Shown: piece by piece, positions 1-10,235 of the stretch
How the letters are laid out: the number at the start of each line of letters is the position of its first letter
Numbering within the stretch: position 1 is the first letter of the stretch
Assembly: GCA_030544215.1 (NCBI GenBank)
Contig: JARZZO010000013.1
Location: 2,158,501-2,222,500 of the forward strand
Direction of reading: 5' to 3'
Source of the DNA: Zantedeschia hybrid cultivar
Lineage: Eukaryota; Streptophyta; Magnoliopsida; Alismatales; Araceae
DNA: 64,000 bases
Notes under the pieces: model-generated
The model's database searches: none
What the model was told of the DNA's origin: nothing
The model's input: the letters and a program-made list of their open reading frames with translations, nothing else
Position numbers and translations under genes: made by a program

Positions 1-54
1 CACAAAAATGAGATGAACAACCTCATACCCAAATTTAGAAATCAAACTTCTTAC

Positions 55-2327
55 CAATTCCCTAATATGGTGAAGCAGGTCACTCGTCTGCAGAACCAGA
101 ATCTCATTCTGATTCTTTAGGATCTGCACGGCTTCAGTTTCAGGCATCTGTTGCAGGAATATCACTAAGGTTAGTCCATGGAAAATTTGAGTGAAATAGA
201 TTGAAGGGTTTGAGTGACGTACCCGCTGCGCATCTAAAAACATGCGGTCTGAGTATCGCCGGGCATAATCCCCCATGTATATGAAGCTGTTTCGCAGGGA
301 TTTATCCTCCTGCAGGGCATCCTCGGTGCGGTGCCACACTTCAATCTCAGCTCGTCTCACCACTCGCCAATCCTGACCAATCGCAGAAGATCGGCGACGA
401 CCGCGGTTCATATCAGGATAGGTCGGATAGGCGAGTAGAGGCTGATGCCATCCCCATGTGCGGTAGGCCATCCGGACAAAGAGGCCGTCACAAATGTTCA
501 CGCACAGCAAGGGCACTTCCCGCCGAAACTGAGAGAGGCTCTGGGACACCCATGGATGATCGGCCAGGTCCTCCTCTGCATATGGCATCCACACCACCTG
601 AGTGAAACAAAGGGTCAGACCTTATCATTTGTTTAGATGCACATATACCTCAAATCACTCACCATATGAGGAGGAAATGTGTCGAGCTGGGCACGGATAT
701 CCTCAACGCGGTACATCATGGGACGATAATCCCGGATCATTTCCCACCGCGCCATGAGAGGGGTCCATCCCTCACGGTCCGCAGAAACGGTCCCCCGGCC
801 GATGGGGAAGCGGGTGTAACCCCAGATCTGCAAGGGACAACACAGTCAGTGCCAATCAACATAAGTGAGGAAAGAGATCCACAACTAAGAGGATTACCTG
901 AAGAAAAGGGGTGAATCCACCCAAGTTGCCAGAGCCCTGGCGGTAGCTCACCAGATGGGAGAAAAGATGACCCAGCATCGCAGCTCCCCACGCCATCTTT
1001 TTCGCCGCTTGAAGGTCCTCCAATAGCGGCAGGTACTTCAGATTGACCTTATCTGAAGCCGTGGCAAATAGCAGCCTCCCGAAGAGGAACAAGAGAAAGA
1101 TCTGTAGGTTCTCGTCGTCCGAACGACCATCCAAGTCCAAGAGAGCCTCCACTCTCTCGGCGAAAGCCTCCAGAGTCTCGCTCGGCATCCGCCGTACCCA
1201 ACTCAACCCCACAGACCGAGCGAAATGTCCGAGGGGTATGTGAGATAGAGTTCCCTGGACCCGGTAATACCCCTCGCCCAGGAGTCGATCTGACAGCTGC
1301 CTGTAGTCCCTGAGCTCGGGACCCACTACCAGATCCCCAATGACCGGCAAGCCCGTCAAGAAGGATACGTCCTCCAGTGTGGGCAGCATGTGTCCCCACG
1401 GCATGATGAAGGTCCTGCATCTGTCATCCCAGCGCTCCCGCAGAGCCACTAAGAAGGGCGCATCCACCATGAACGGTCGGATCCGGAACAGCGGCCTGAA
1501 CCCAAATGCGTCCACCTGGAAAAGGAGCCGATCGGGCAGTGCATGGTACCAGGTCCAGACCAACTCCCACGAAACTCGTCCTCGGACTCTCTGTGGACCC
1601 TGAAAATCCCAACAAGATTAAAGGTTAGGAGCATGTTCATAAAAATGATTTTGAAAGCGAGGCAGTGGGCCCGACCCTGACGGACGGCGCCGCCAGCCTG
1701 GAGGGACGGCGGGGCAGCCCGCTGTCCGCCCGGACGGGTGGCGGGGCCGCCTGCTTCCCGCCGCCCGCCCGGACGGGCGGCAGGGCCATCCGCCGCCCGC
1801 TGCCCGCCCGGACGGGAGGCGAGGTCGCCCGCCATCCTCCAGGGCGGGCGGCGGGGTGGTCCGCCGTCCGCTCTGGCGGGCGGCCGGGACGTCCACCGTC
1901 CGTCCGTACGGACGGCCAGGAGCCCCGCCGCCCGCTACACCGCCGTGATTCAAAGAAAAAAAAGGAGGGGAATCTGAGGACTCACCTTCTTCTTCTTCTG
2001 GGGCACCTCTCCGTTGCCACCGCCTTCCTCGTCACCTTCTCCTTCTCCTTCTTCTTCCTCTCCATCAGCCCCGTCTTCTTCCTCTTCATCTTCGTCCGTT
2101 GCCGCCATCCTCCCTTCTTCTTCTTCTTGCTCTTCGGCGAGAAGAGCCTCCTCTCCACCGCCGCCGCCAAGAACCTCCTCGCCGCCTCCGCGGCCGCCGC
2201 CAAGAGCCTCCTCGTCGCCGCCGCCGCCGACGTCCACCTCGTCGCCGCCGCCGCCACTGGAGCTCGCTCCATCGCCACTGCCGGTCCTCCTCCTCCTAAG
2301 GGAGCGGGGAAGCCAAACTCTCGCCAT
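55..2327 (-). CDS. Plant mobile domain (PMD, aminotransferase-like) protein, five exons, 3' end outside window
   Basis: Exons on the - strand: 2327-1986, 1599-898, 827-663, 597-223 and 147-55. Every junction is GT/AG and every one falls between codons, giving 559 uninterrupted codons; exon 5 ends in a GT donor at 54, so more exons lie outside. Exon 1 encodes a Gly/Glu-rich acidic N-terminus ending in a short Lys run. Exons 2-4 carry the PMD pattern: a WDDRCRTF segment followed by PTLEDVSFLTGLPV, then IWGYTRFPIG and a WMPY motif. Exon 5 looks coiled-coil. PMD proteins occur as host silencing factors (the MAIL/MAIN type) and inside transposons. The gene lies antisense just upstream of a gypsy polypurine tract and LTR, which fits an accessory ORF of a Tat-lineage element. 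I chose ATG 2327 because it is in frame with the first donor; exon 1 is the least certain exon. No stop or frameshift is visible. Confidence 0.7.
1660..1945. repeat. GC-rich palindromic minisatellite inside intron 1 of the PMD gene
   Basis: Repeated cores of the form CCGCCCGGACGGGCGGC, separated by 10-30 bases, fill most of the 386-base first intron (1985-1600). Each core is self-complementary. Open frames across it are by-products of the GC-rich repeat and are not genes. Confidence 0.75.
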
Positions 2328-2419
2328 GGATGGAAGGGTGGGAAAAATTTTGGAATCGGAGAAGAGGAAGAAAGGGGTAGGAGTGGAGAACAATAGAACC
2401 CAAGGCTTCTTAAAGCCAT

Positions 2420-2592
2420 CCGCCTGGCTGCCAGCGTGGACGCCCACGCGCCTGGCCGTCCGCCGGCGTGGACGGCCACCCGGCTGGCTGTCCGCCGGCG
2501 TAGCCGGCCGTCCGCCAGAGTGGACGGCCAGGGGCTGGCCGTCCTCCAGCGTGGACGGCCACGGCCGTGGCCGTCCCACGCGTCCGCCAATG
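2420..2592. repeat. GC-rich repeat upstream of the PMD start codon
   Basis: About six degenerate copies of a 25-30 base unit containing GTCCGCCGGCGTGGACGGCC. It sits about 95 bases upstream of the predicted PMD start and would lie in its 5' leader or promoter. The style matches the intron-1 repeat and the 33-bp repeat of the neighbouring LTR. Confidence 0.65.
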
Positions 2593-2673
2593 TGGGCTGT
2601 TTGCTTACATCTTTGGAGCGAAATTTACAGAAAAATAAAATTGGTATTATTCACTAAAATTTCAATGGATACA

Positions 2674-4043
2674 TTATTTCAATGCTCTACGGCCCATGAA
2701 AAAGGCACATACAGCAGGTCGTACATTGGTTAAATAGTTCACATATCTTTTGACTTCCTCTGAAGTCTCTGCTACATCAAGACAGGCTTTTGTGAATCTG
2801 GAGAGACGGCGCCATGCACGTCGGAATCGCTCTATTGCTTGCGCCTCTCTCGCGTACCCTGTGTGTCTCGGCACGATCAGTGTGTCATGCAAAGCGGGGA
2901 ACGGTACCTGTCTGGGAACTCCGATCTGAAGATGGCAACGATGTCCTTGGTACACGGCTAACTCGTCAGGGCCAATTAGCCACAACTCACGCTCACGAGA
3001 AGCCCTTGTGGTGAACTCCATATCTCGAAGGATCATCGGGACAAAGATAAATTTCTCCACGGGCAGAAAGTTCAGGTAATCACACCAGTCATCCCTCGTC
3101 TTGAGATGAGCCGTGAGACACTTGACTTGATCTTTGGGACCAAGAAGCGAGCGTGCAGGATACCATGCGCTGTGTTGAAAAATCCTAGAAGTGGAAGTCA
3201 CTTGTTCATCAAAATCAAAAGATAAATGCATCTCAATCCACAATTGTAAGGTGAACAAGCTTCCCCTCACAGATCGCCCCATGCGCATGTGGCTGAGCCC
3301 ATCATACAGATGTGACAAGATCACTGGGGGGAGAGAATGACCCTTCCACAATAAGCTCAGCACACTCACATACTCCCTCTCTAGCACAGAGCCCGAAGTT
3401 GGAAACTATAAGACTCCCCCAAGAACTAGGCATAAGCCTCGCATCAGCCTCTCATATTAGACCATCTTGCGTTTCTCGGATCAACCAGTACGCAAGGCGG
3501 TCGACGAGGATTCCTCGACTGTTAGTCATGCGGCATACCTCTCGTTTGTCGACAAAGATTTCCTCCCATGCAGGCAAACCAGAGGGATCACCGGTGGCTA
3601 GGCCCTCCCAGCCATAGAAGGTTTCTACCTCCTCCAGCAAAACTGTTGCCTCGAACTCTCGGAACACGAACGTGTGTGTCTCCGGATGCCACAGTTCGAG
3701 CAGTGCACCCAGTCCCTCCCAGTGCCAGTGGATGAAAGCGAACCACTTTGCAAACACAATGGAACGGGTCAAATTCCATCGATGCATATATACCCTCATG
3801 CCTAGGGTAATCACGTCCAGCAGGGCCGCAAGCTATGCATACTTACGAGTATGCCTAGCATCAGGGAATTTGGGAAGAGGCTGCAGGATAACCAAGGGTC
3901 AAGAGAGAAAGGAGAGAGCCAAGGTAGACAACACAAATGTTTAAGCATACATGTCCGTAGGCCACCAGGTTGCTGAGGTGGCCTTCCACATCAGATAGGA
4001 CTTGAGGCTCCATAGCAGTAGTGCGAGCAGAAGGTGAGGCCAT
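2674..4043 (-). pseudogene. DUF7745-like (PMD-superfamily) gene, decayed
   Basis: Exon 1 (4043-3951) starts with MASPSARTTAMEPQ and ends at a GTATGC donor. Exon 2 starts after a CTGCAG acceptor near 3880. It carries the family pattern of a Trp-rich block, then LLELWHPETHTFVFREFE, then LLEEVETFYGWEG; in related proteins this is a 'WDP...F.FGD.E..PTLEE' block. A second stretch (3387-2674) has the usual LPPVILSHLYDGL and LFTLQLWIEMHL segments. Disruptions are an in-frame TAG near 3833, a frameshift near 3450 and a TAG near 3410. It lies on the same strand as the PMD gene and shares its general architecture, but is separate in sequence. Both are antisense to the gypsy LTR at 5251. It is probably a second accessory gene of that element, now dead. 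Confidence 0.6.
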
Positions 4044-5239
4044 CTTTCCGTAGATAGCTTGAGTTTTGGAAGAAAGCCCCGCGACAACCCTCCCCTTTTA
4101 AGGCCACGAGATAATTACAAACTTTTCCACGTCCCATAAGAGACGGAAGGGCATGCATATCCTTTTCTTTTCCCCTCTTATGGACGGCATACCCCTTGGC
4201 CTTCCACCTTTTCGTAGAAGGCATGCCAGCTGGCCTTCTACCACTTTAGAAAAGGCCCATCCACGAGAAGGCAAAGTGCCCTTCTCCCTTATCTACTTTG
4301 AGAAGGTAACCTCACCCCAGGGTCAAGAGACCACCTTGCTCAATATCAACAAATTAATGGTTCTTCCTGGAATTCGAGTCGAAGCCATATCGGATTGGCA
4401 TTCTACCAATAGAATAGCCATATCTTCCATATCGGCTTCGACTCGAAACTAAACATTTGCTTCTCATCCTCCTGCAGTTTAATGTTTAATGTTGTGATCA
4501 TTGTATATGTGAACGTTGCTAATGTGTGTTTTTGCAGCTGCAGGAAATCTGAGGCAAGTAGGATTGAAGACACAGGAGGCTAATAACTTCGGGCGTATAG
4601 ACTCTGAGTTCCTCGTTAAACAAAACAATGAGGAGTCTATATTCCCCAAGTTATTCGATTGGCCAATAAACCCCTCCTGTTTGCATTAGGAATTTGTTTG
4701 TCAATTTTAAACCAGCATGCATTTGCATAAGCATCCACCCTCGCCCTAGGGGCAATGACCATAATTCATCACGCTGCTTAATCCATTGTTGATCTGTGGG
4801 TCTGGCAATTTTTCGTCTGTTAGCCCTTTGAATTGCAAGACCTCATCCTTTTTCCAATACGTGTGCTTGAGATCCTCTCACTTGGCAATCACATGATGCG
4901 TCAGGCCACCGCGCGCCCGTTGTGTCGAGAGTTCTTCAAGTCACATTCCTACACCTTTCATGCTCGAGATCCCCTTAGGCCAGATCGTTGCATCCTGGTG
5001 CGCCAAGGCCTCGCGGTTCCAGGACCCGAGGGTCCCACGGACTGTGATTCTCTAGTTTGAACCTTGTTCCCCTTCTTAATCACCCTTGCAATCCAAACAG
5101 CCAACTCTAATTCATTTACCACATTCGCATATCATCCTTGGATATAACTCATTTCTTCTTCCGGCAGTCCAAAATCGGGTTCGATTTCCGGAACACCTAT
5201 TTATCATTTCGTTCCACTCCACTGCAAAACAGGTGTCCC
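4044..5239. other. Non-coding 3' region of the gypsy element
   Basis: No supported gene. Around 4150-4310 there are short inverted copies of CTTCTACC/GGTAGAAG-like words built on GGCCTTC and GAAGGCA, which resemble the 33-bp unit of the downstream LTR. The rest is single-copy in this window and ends in the polypurine tract. Confidence 0.5.
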
Positions 5240-5250
5240 GGAGGGGCATT
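5240..5250 (+). promoter_or_regulatory. Polypurine tract of the gypsy element
   Basis: GGAGGGGCATT lies immediately 5' of TGTAGACACC, the characteristic first bases of many plant Tat/Ogre-type LTRs. It would prime plus-strand DNA synthesis, and it fixes the element as + strand with its body to the left. Confidence 0.7.
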
Positions 5251-5388
5251 TGTAGACACCGATTTTGGACCACCCTTTTGGTCATAAACCCCATCCATCA
5301 TTAGCCCATCATCACCAAATCCCTCATCTTAGCCATCTCAGCCCACTAATAACTAGGCCCATTAACCAAATCTCGACTCTAGCCACTT

Positions 5389-5990
5389 TTTCGTGGAAGG
5401 CCAGCCAGCCCACCTTCCACCATCCTTCGAAGGCCAGCTAGCCTGCCTTCCACCACCCTTCGAAGGCCATCCAGCCCGCCTTCCACCACCCTTCGAAGGC
5501 CACCCCTTGCCTTCCACCACCCTTCGAAGGCCAGCCAGTCCGCCTTCCACTACCCTTCGAAGGCCAGCCAGCCCGCCTTCCACCATCCTTCGAAGGCCAG
5601 CCAACCCGCCTTCCACCACCCTTCGAAGGCCAGCCAGCCCGCCTTCCACCACCCTTCGAAGGCCACCCCTTGCCTTCCACCACCCTTCGAAGGCCAGCCA
5701 GTCCACCTTCCACCACCCTTCGAAGGCCAGCCAGCCTGCCTTCCACCATCCTTCAAAGGCCAGCCAGCCCGCCTTCCACCACCCTTCGAAGGCCAGCCAG
5801 CCCGCCTTCCACCACCCTTCGAAGGCCACCCCTTGCCTTCCACTACCCTTCGAAGGCCAGCCACGCCTTCCACCACCCTCCGAAGGCCACCCCTTGCCTT
5901 CCACCCCCTTCGAAGGCCAACTGGGCCGCCTTCCACCTCCCCGTGGAAGGCCAGCTACCTGCCCTTCCACGGGATTGGAAGGCATACTGG
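5389..5990. repeat. 33-bp minisatellite, about 16 copies, within the gypsy LTR
   Basis: The unit is roughly CCTTCGAAGGCCAGCCAGCC plus GCCTTCCACCAC. Some units are 30 bp, with CACCCCTTG in place of CAGCCAGCC. Because 33 is a multiple of three and the unit lacks stops, it opens frames on both strands (GWWKAGWLAFE-type repeats); these are not genes. Each unit centres on the perfect palindrome CCTTCGAAGG. Confidence 0.9.
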
Positions 5991-6179
5991 CTGGCCGTCC
6001 ACTCCCCTAACTACCACCTTGACCTCGTCTTCCCCACGATCTCCTCTACTTGCCGCCCTCACCCCCACTACTCTGATCACGCCCCGCTCCGGCGACTGCC
6101 GCGCGCACCACCTCCGATCCTTGACCACTTCCTATTGGCTCCAGGATGATTTACGGGGATTTAGACCCCTGTTTTCCCC

Positions 6180-6187
6180 TATTTAAA
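6180..6187 (+). promoter_or_regulatory. TATA-like box of the gypsy LTR
   Basis: TATTTAAA follows a C/T-rich stretch about 930 bases into the LTR, a reasonable place for the U3/R boundary. It is a sequence match only. Confidence 0.35.
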
Positions 6188-6983
6188 CCCCCCCATATCC
6201 TCTCGAGCATGGGGGTTAAGGAGTTGATTTAGGAGGGAAGGCTAGTAGGAGGAAGGCTCAGACGAGGTTGGCAAGTGAGTTTGCTTTGAAGAGTCAAGCG
6301 GACATAGAGTTAGAAAGCTTCAAGACGAATCCTCCGCACTCCAAAATGGGCTTGTCTTTTTAACCCTCTTTGTTTTTTTCCTATTCACCTCATTGCATTA
6401 TCACTTTTTATCCCTTCCGTAACATCTCTCTCTCTCTCACTCTTCTATCCACTTTTAGCACATCACCTCGCTTTCACACACGAGCACCTATCTACATGCA
6501 TGCATCTTAGAATGACTTAGCAATCCTTATTTACCCCCAGAGGTTTCTAACAAAAAAACGGGAGGTGGGTGACCATAACATATAGTCACCTTCCCTCCCC
6601 ACCACCCATCCGGTGTGTTTCCCTCCAATTTTAACTAGTTTTTTGTACCTTCATGGATAGATTCTGCATATTATAGTTCTAATCGGGTCGCTTTCTGTCT
6701 TGTCTTTTCTTTTCAGGGATCCTTACCACATTTCTGCGTGCAGACTACCGGGCTCTCCTCCTCTGGCCGGCCGGAGGAAGAGAAGGAGAAACCAGCATTT
6801 TCCGCTCCCTCAGAACGCGATCACCTCTTACACTCCTGCGGAGCACAGGGACCGAAAGGTAACGCTCCTGGCGATTACACCTTAATTTCTAACCCCCTTT
6901 AAATCGCCACAGTGCTGAGACGAACGGAGAAACCCTAGATCCGAAGCTCGCAGCAGCGGTGGGGGACGTTCCGGGCGCCTACA

Positions 6984-7021
6984 GATACCTACAGCCCAAT
7001 TCCAAGTTACCGAAGCCGAAA
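6984..7021 (+). mobile_element. Remnant (last 38 bases) of the copia 5' LTR
   Basis: GATACCTACAGCCC...GCCGAAA aligns along its whole length with 11469-11507 at the end of the 3' LTR, with a few substitutions and one missing base. It stops abruptly at the gypsy LTR terminus. Confidence 0.7.
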
Positions 7022-7022
7022 G

Positions 7023-7034
7023 TGGTATCAGAGC
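7023..7034 (+). promoter_or_regulatory. Primer binding site (initiator tRNA-Met type)
   Basis: TGGTATCAGAGC is the standard plant copia primer site, complementary to the 3' end of initiator tRNA-Met. It starts one to two bases after the LTR remnant. Confidence 0.9.
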
Positions 7035-7070
7035 CAAAAGATTTCTCTAGGTTATCCTTTAGTTGTCAAG

Positions 7071-8054
7071 ATGGCGTCCAGTTTCGTGCAACCTCAAATT
7101 CCCAAGCTGGCGAAAGACAACTATGAGAATTGGTGCATCCAATTCAAGGCTTTGTTCGGGCCGCAAGATCTGTTGGAGATTGTCTCTGACGAGTACATGG
7201 AACCCACTCCCGAACAAGAGGCTGGTTACACTCTAGAGCAAAGGAGTGCACTAAAGGACCAGCGGAAGAAAGATAAGAAGGCCTTATTCCTATTCTACCA
7301 AGGGTTGGATGAAGCGACCTTTGAGAAAATCGCCGAGGCGACATCGAGCAAGCAAGCCTGAGATACCCTAGGTACGATATACAAAGATGTGGATCAGGTG
7401 AAGCGAATTCGCCTTCAAACTTTGAGGGCCGAATTTGAAGGTGCTCGCATGAAGGAGGATGAAAGCATCTCCAACTATTATTCACGGTTACTTGTACTCG
7501 TGAATCAAATGAAGCGGAACGGCGAAAAACTCGAAGACGTTCGCGTCATCGAGAAGATGCTTCGGTCTCTTACATCGAAGTTCGAGCACGTGGTCGTCGC
7601 CATCAAAGAGTCCAACGACTTGGAGGTTCTCTCGCTTGAAGAGCTCGTAGGATCGTTGTAAGTCCATGAGCAATGAATCCAAAAGATGTCCCAGTCCATA
7701 GTGATTGAGCACGCATTAGAGTCTAAATTGACTTTTGGTGATCAACAAAAAGGCCGTGGTAGAGTTAACAACCGCGGAAGAGGTCGTGGGCGTGGAAAAC
7801 GACAAAACTACGATGAATCTCTACAAAAGAACGTGGATCACGGACGAAGTCGGGACAAGTCCAAAGATAGCCGCAGAAACGTAAAGTGCTACAATTGCCA
7901 CAAATATGGACACTATGCATCAGAATGTTTGAGCAAAAAGTCAGATCAATGTGAGCAATCTAACTTTGCACATGCTTTAAATATTGATTTAAGATCCAAC
8001 TCTTCTGTTTGCATGGGAAGAAGCACTGAACCAGCAAAACATGTGGTTTCTTGA
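7071..8054 (+). pseudogene. Copia gag relic (UBN2-type) with zinc knuckle
   Basis: Starts at ATG 7071 (MASSFVQPQIPKL), a typical plant copia Gag start with the NYENWCIQFKALFG segment. A CCHC knuckle (CYNCHKYGHYASEC; Cys, Cys, His and Cys at residues 68, 71, 76 and 81 of the frame from 7686) follows an Arg/Gly-rich stretch. In-frame stops occur at 7359 (TGA), 7659 (TAA) and 7674 (TGA), each explainable by one C-to-T or G-to-A change. The frame shifts between the knuckle part and the protease near 8040. Confidence 0.8.
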
Positions 8055-8289
8055 TTCGAGAGCAAGTAACCACATGTGTGGAAGAAAGGAACTCTTTATA
8101 GAGTTTTCCAGCTATACTCACAATACTGTCAGCCTTGGAGATTCGTTAAAGCTTGCTGTAGAAGGCGAGGGAAAAGTCAGAATTTTTCAAAAAGACGGTA
8201 CGCCTCAATACATTTCCAATATGAAAAGCAATATCCTCAGTATTGGGCAGCTCCTAGAAAAGGAGTACACATGGAAAATTGCAAGCTAA
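8041..8289 (+). pseudogene. Copia aspartic protease relic
   Basis: WFLDSRASNHMCG corresponds to the family's D-S-G-A-S active-site motif, but the Gly is Arg here, which would probably inactivate it. The domain ends at ILSIGQLLEKEY, and the frame then shifts near 8275. The protease would cleave the Gag-Pol polyprotein in virus-like particles. Confidence 0.75.
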
Positions 8290-9290
8290 GTTTGACAGAT
8301 AAAAAGGGGAGGCAAATCGCACGGGTCCATATGGCAAAGAATTGGACGTTTCCTCTCCATTCGAAGACTAAGGTACATAAATGTTTCTATGGACTCAGAG
8401 AAAATAAGTCATGGAAGTGGCATCTTTGATATGGGCATCTCAACATTCACAACTTGATACAGTTAGCAGTAAGGGGCATCGTGAAAGGATTGCCCAACAT
8501 TGAAGATCCAAAACATCTATGTGAAACATGCACTCTCGGAAAGCAACATCGACATCCCTTTCCGAAGGCCGTATCCAGAAGAGCATCCAATCGACTAGAG
8601 TTGGTGCATACAAATATTTGTGGTCCGTTAGAACTTATATATTTTGGAGGTAATCATTATTTCATTACCTTTATTGATGAGTTTAGTAGGAAGATCTGGG
8701 TGTATTTGATCAAACAAAAGTTTGCTGCTTTTGATGTATTTAAACAATTTAAGGCTCGTGTTGAGTGAGAGAGTGGTTGCAAATTAAAAGTTCTTAGATC
8801 TGACCGTGGTGGGGAGTACACCTGAAATATGTTTAAGAACTATTGCAGACAGGAAGGCATCAGGCAACAGTTTACTACTGTATACACACTGCAGCAGAAC
8901 GGCGTTGCTGAGAGGAAGAACTACACCATTCTAGAGATGGTGAGGACCATTATGAAGGAGAAAGATATGCCCAAGTCATTTTGGGCTGAAGCTGCTGCAT
9001 GTACAAGTTATCTTCTCCACCGAAGTCCAACAAAAGCCTTGATGAACATGACTCCACAAGAAGCTTGGAGTGGGAAGAAGCCAGATGTGAATCACCTATG
9101 TATTTTTGGGTGTATCACATATGCTCGAGTACCTGAAGAGAAGAGGAAGAAGCTAGATGATTGTGGAGACAAATGCATCTTTGTTGGCTATAGTGGTGAG
9201 TCAAAAGCTTACCGTCTCTATAATCCACTTACTAATAAAATAGTGGAAAGTAGTGATGTCATTTTCAGCGAAGAAGAGGGATGGAGATAG
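8276..9290 (+). pseudogene. Copia GAG-pre-integrase and integrase relic
   Basis: An HHCC-type zinc region (YGHLNIHNL... CETCTLGKQHRHPF) is followed by the integrase core: HTNICGPLE with a mutated position after HT, FIDEFSRKIWVYL, and the QNGVAERKN block holding the catalytic Glu. A C-terminal module (HLCIFGCITYARVP...CIFVGYSG) follows. TGA stops interrupt it near 8428, 8766 and 8823. Further stops (TAG, TAA, TAA, TAG, TGA) run through the linker 9288-9420. Confidence 0.8.
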
Positions 9291-9473
9291 AATAATGAAG
9301 ATGACAAACAAGTGGTGATGGAATAAATGGAGGTTGAACAATAACCTCCTCTGCCATAGCCTACACCACCACCTTCTCCACAAACTCCTTCTAATGAAGG
9401 AAGTAGTGCTCCATTCTGAAGTACTCCATCGACATCACAAGGCTCCAACTCATCAAGGCGAACTTCAATCAAA

Positions 9474-10235
9474 ATGAGAAGTTTGAGAGATATTTGTGGA
9501 CAAACAAAAGAAGATGGAGAGACAAATCTCTTTTGTTTGTATGAAAATCATGAGCCTCTTACCTTTGAAGAGGCCGTAGAAGAAGATTGTTGGAGATCGG
9601 CTATGGAGAATGAAATCCATGCCATCGAGAAGAACCAAACATGGGAGTTGGCTACACTTCCAAAATGTCATAAAGCTATAGGTGTGAAATGGGTCTATAA
9701 GATTAAATGCACCACTGATAGAGAGGTGGAGAGATATAAGGCAAGGCTTGTAGCCAAAGGTTACAAACAGAAGCATGGCGTGGACTGCGAAGAAGTCTTT
9801 GCCCCAGTTGTCCGGCTTGACACTGTAAGATTATTGATTTTCCTTGTAGCTCATCACACGTGGAAAATTTATCAGTTAGATGTCAAGTTGGCTTTTCAAA
9901 ATGGCCCTCTCAAAGAAGAAGTGTACGTGGAGCAACCACAAGGTTTTGTGATTGAAGGCAAGGAGCATAAGGTGTATCGCCTAAAGAAAGCACTTTATGG
10001 GCTAAAGCAAGCACCAAGGGCATGAAATTCATGCATTGACGGCTATTTGCATGACATGGCTTCATCAAATGCCCTTATGAACATGCTACATATGTGAAGA
10101 AAGGCAACCATGGAGAGTTACTCTTTGTTTGTCTTTACGTTGATGACTTACTATTCATATGAAATGGCCAGAAGATGTTTTTAAGAATTCATGCGGTGTA
10201 TGTTCAAGGAGTTCGAGATGACAGATTGTTGACTT
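9474..10235 (+). pseudogene. Copia reverse transcriptase relic
   Basis: A typical RVT_2 domain: WELATLPKCHKAIGVKWVYK, then RYKARLVAKGYKQ, VFAPVVRLDTVRLL, QLDVKLAFQNG and YGLKQAPRA. A TGA interrupts the frame at 10023, where the family has Trp. The YVDD active-site box is readable near 10137-10148 in a shifted frame, and a second TGA follows near 10161. It is inactive as it stands. Confidence 0.85.

Larger units (their letters stand above)
1..6983 (+). mobile_element. Ty3/gypsy element, probably Tat lineage, 3' part only
   Basis: The polypurine tract at 5240 and the LTR from 5251 show the element's body lies to the left. Its gag-pol and 5' LTR would be outside the window. Antisense accessory ORFs between pol and the 3' LTR are a known trait of the Tat lineage. 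The right boundary is set by the LTR ending in GCGCCTACA at 6983, directly before sequence homologous to a copia LTR. The lineage is inferred from LTR start, polypurine tract and accessory genes, because no polymerase is in view. Confidence 0.6.
5251..6983 (+). mobile_element. 3' LTR of the gypsy element (1733 bp)
   Basis: Starts TGTAGACACC and ends GCGCCTACA. It contains a 33-bp minisatellite in its U3-like part (5389-5990), a TATA-like TATTTAAA at 6180, and about 800 bases of R/U5. The next bases (GATACCTA...) match the end part of the copia LTR at 11469, which sets the right edge; an alternative end at 6993 is less consistent with that match. The expected 5-bp target duplication would be GATAC (6984-6988), with its partner outside the window. 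Confidence 0.65.

Noticed and set aside
1665..2733. Several + strand frames of 80-240 codons
   Set aside because: They are shadows of the GC-rich repeats and of exon 1 of the - strand PMD gene; Ser/Pro/Ala runs only.
5362..6186. Long open frames of 100-200 codons on both strands
   Set aside because: They follow the 33-bp minisatellite, whose unit length is a multiple of three and lacks stops; no domain or codon signal.
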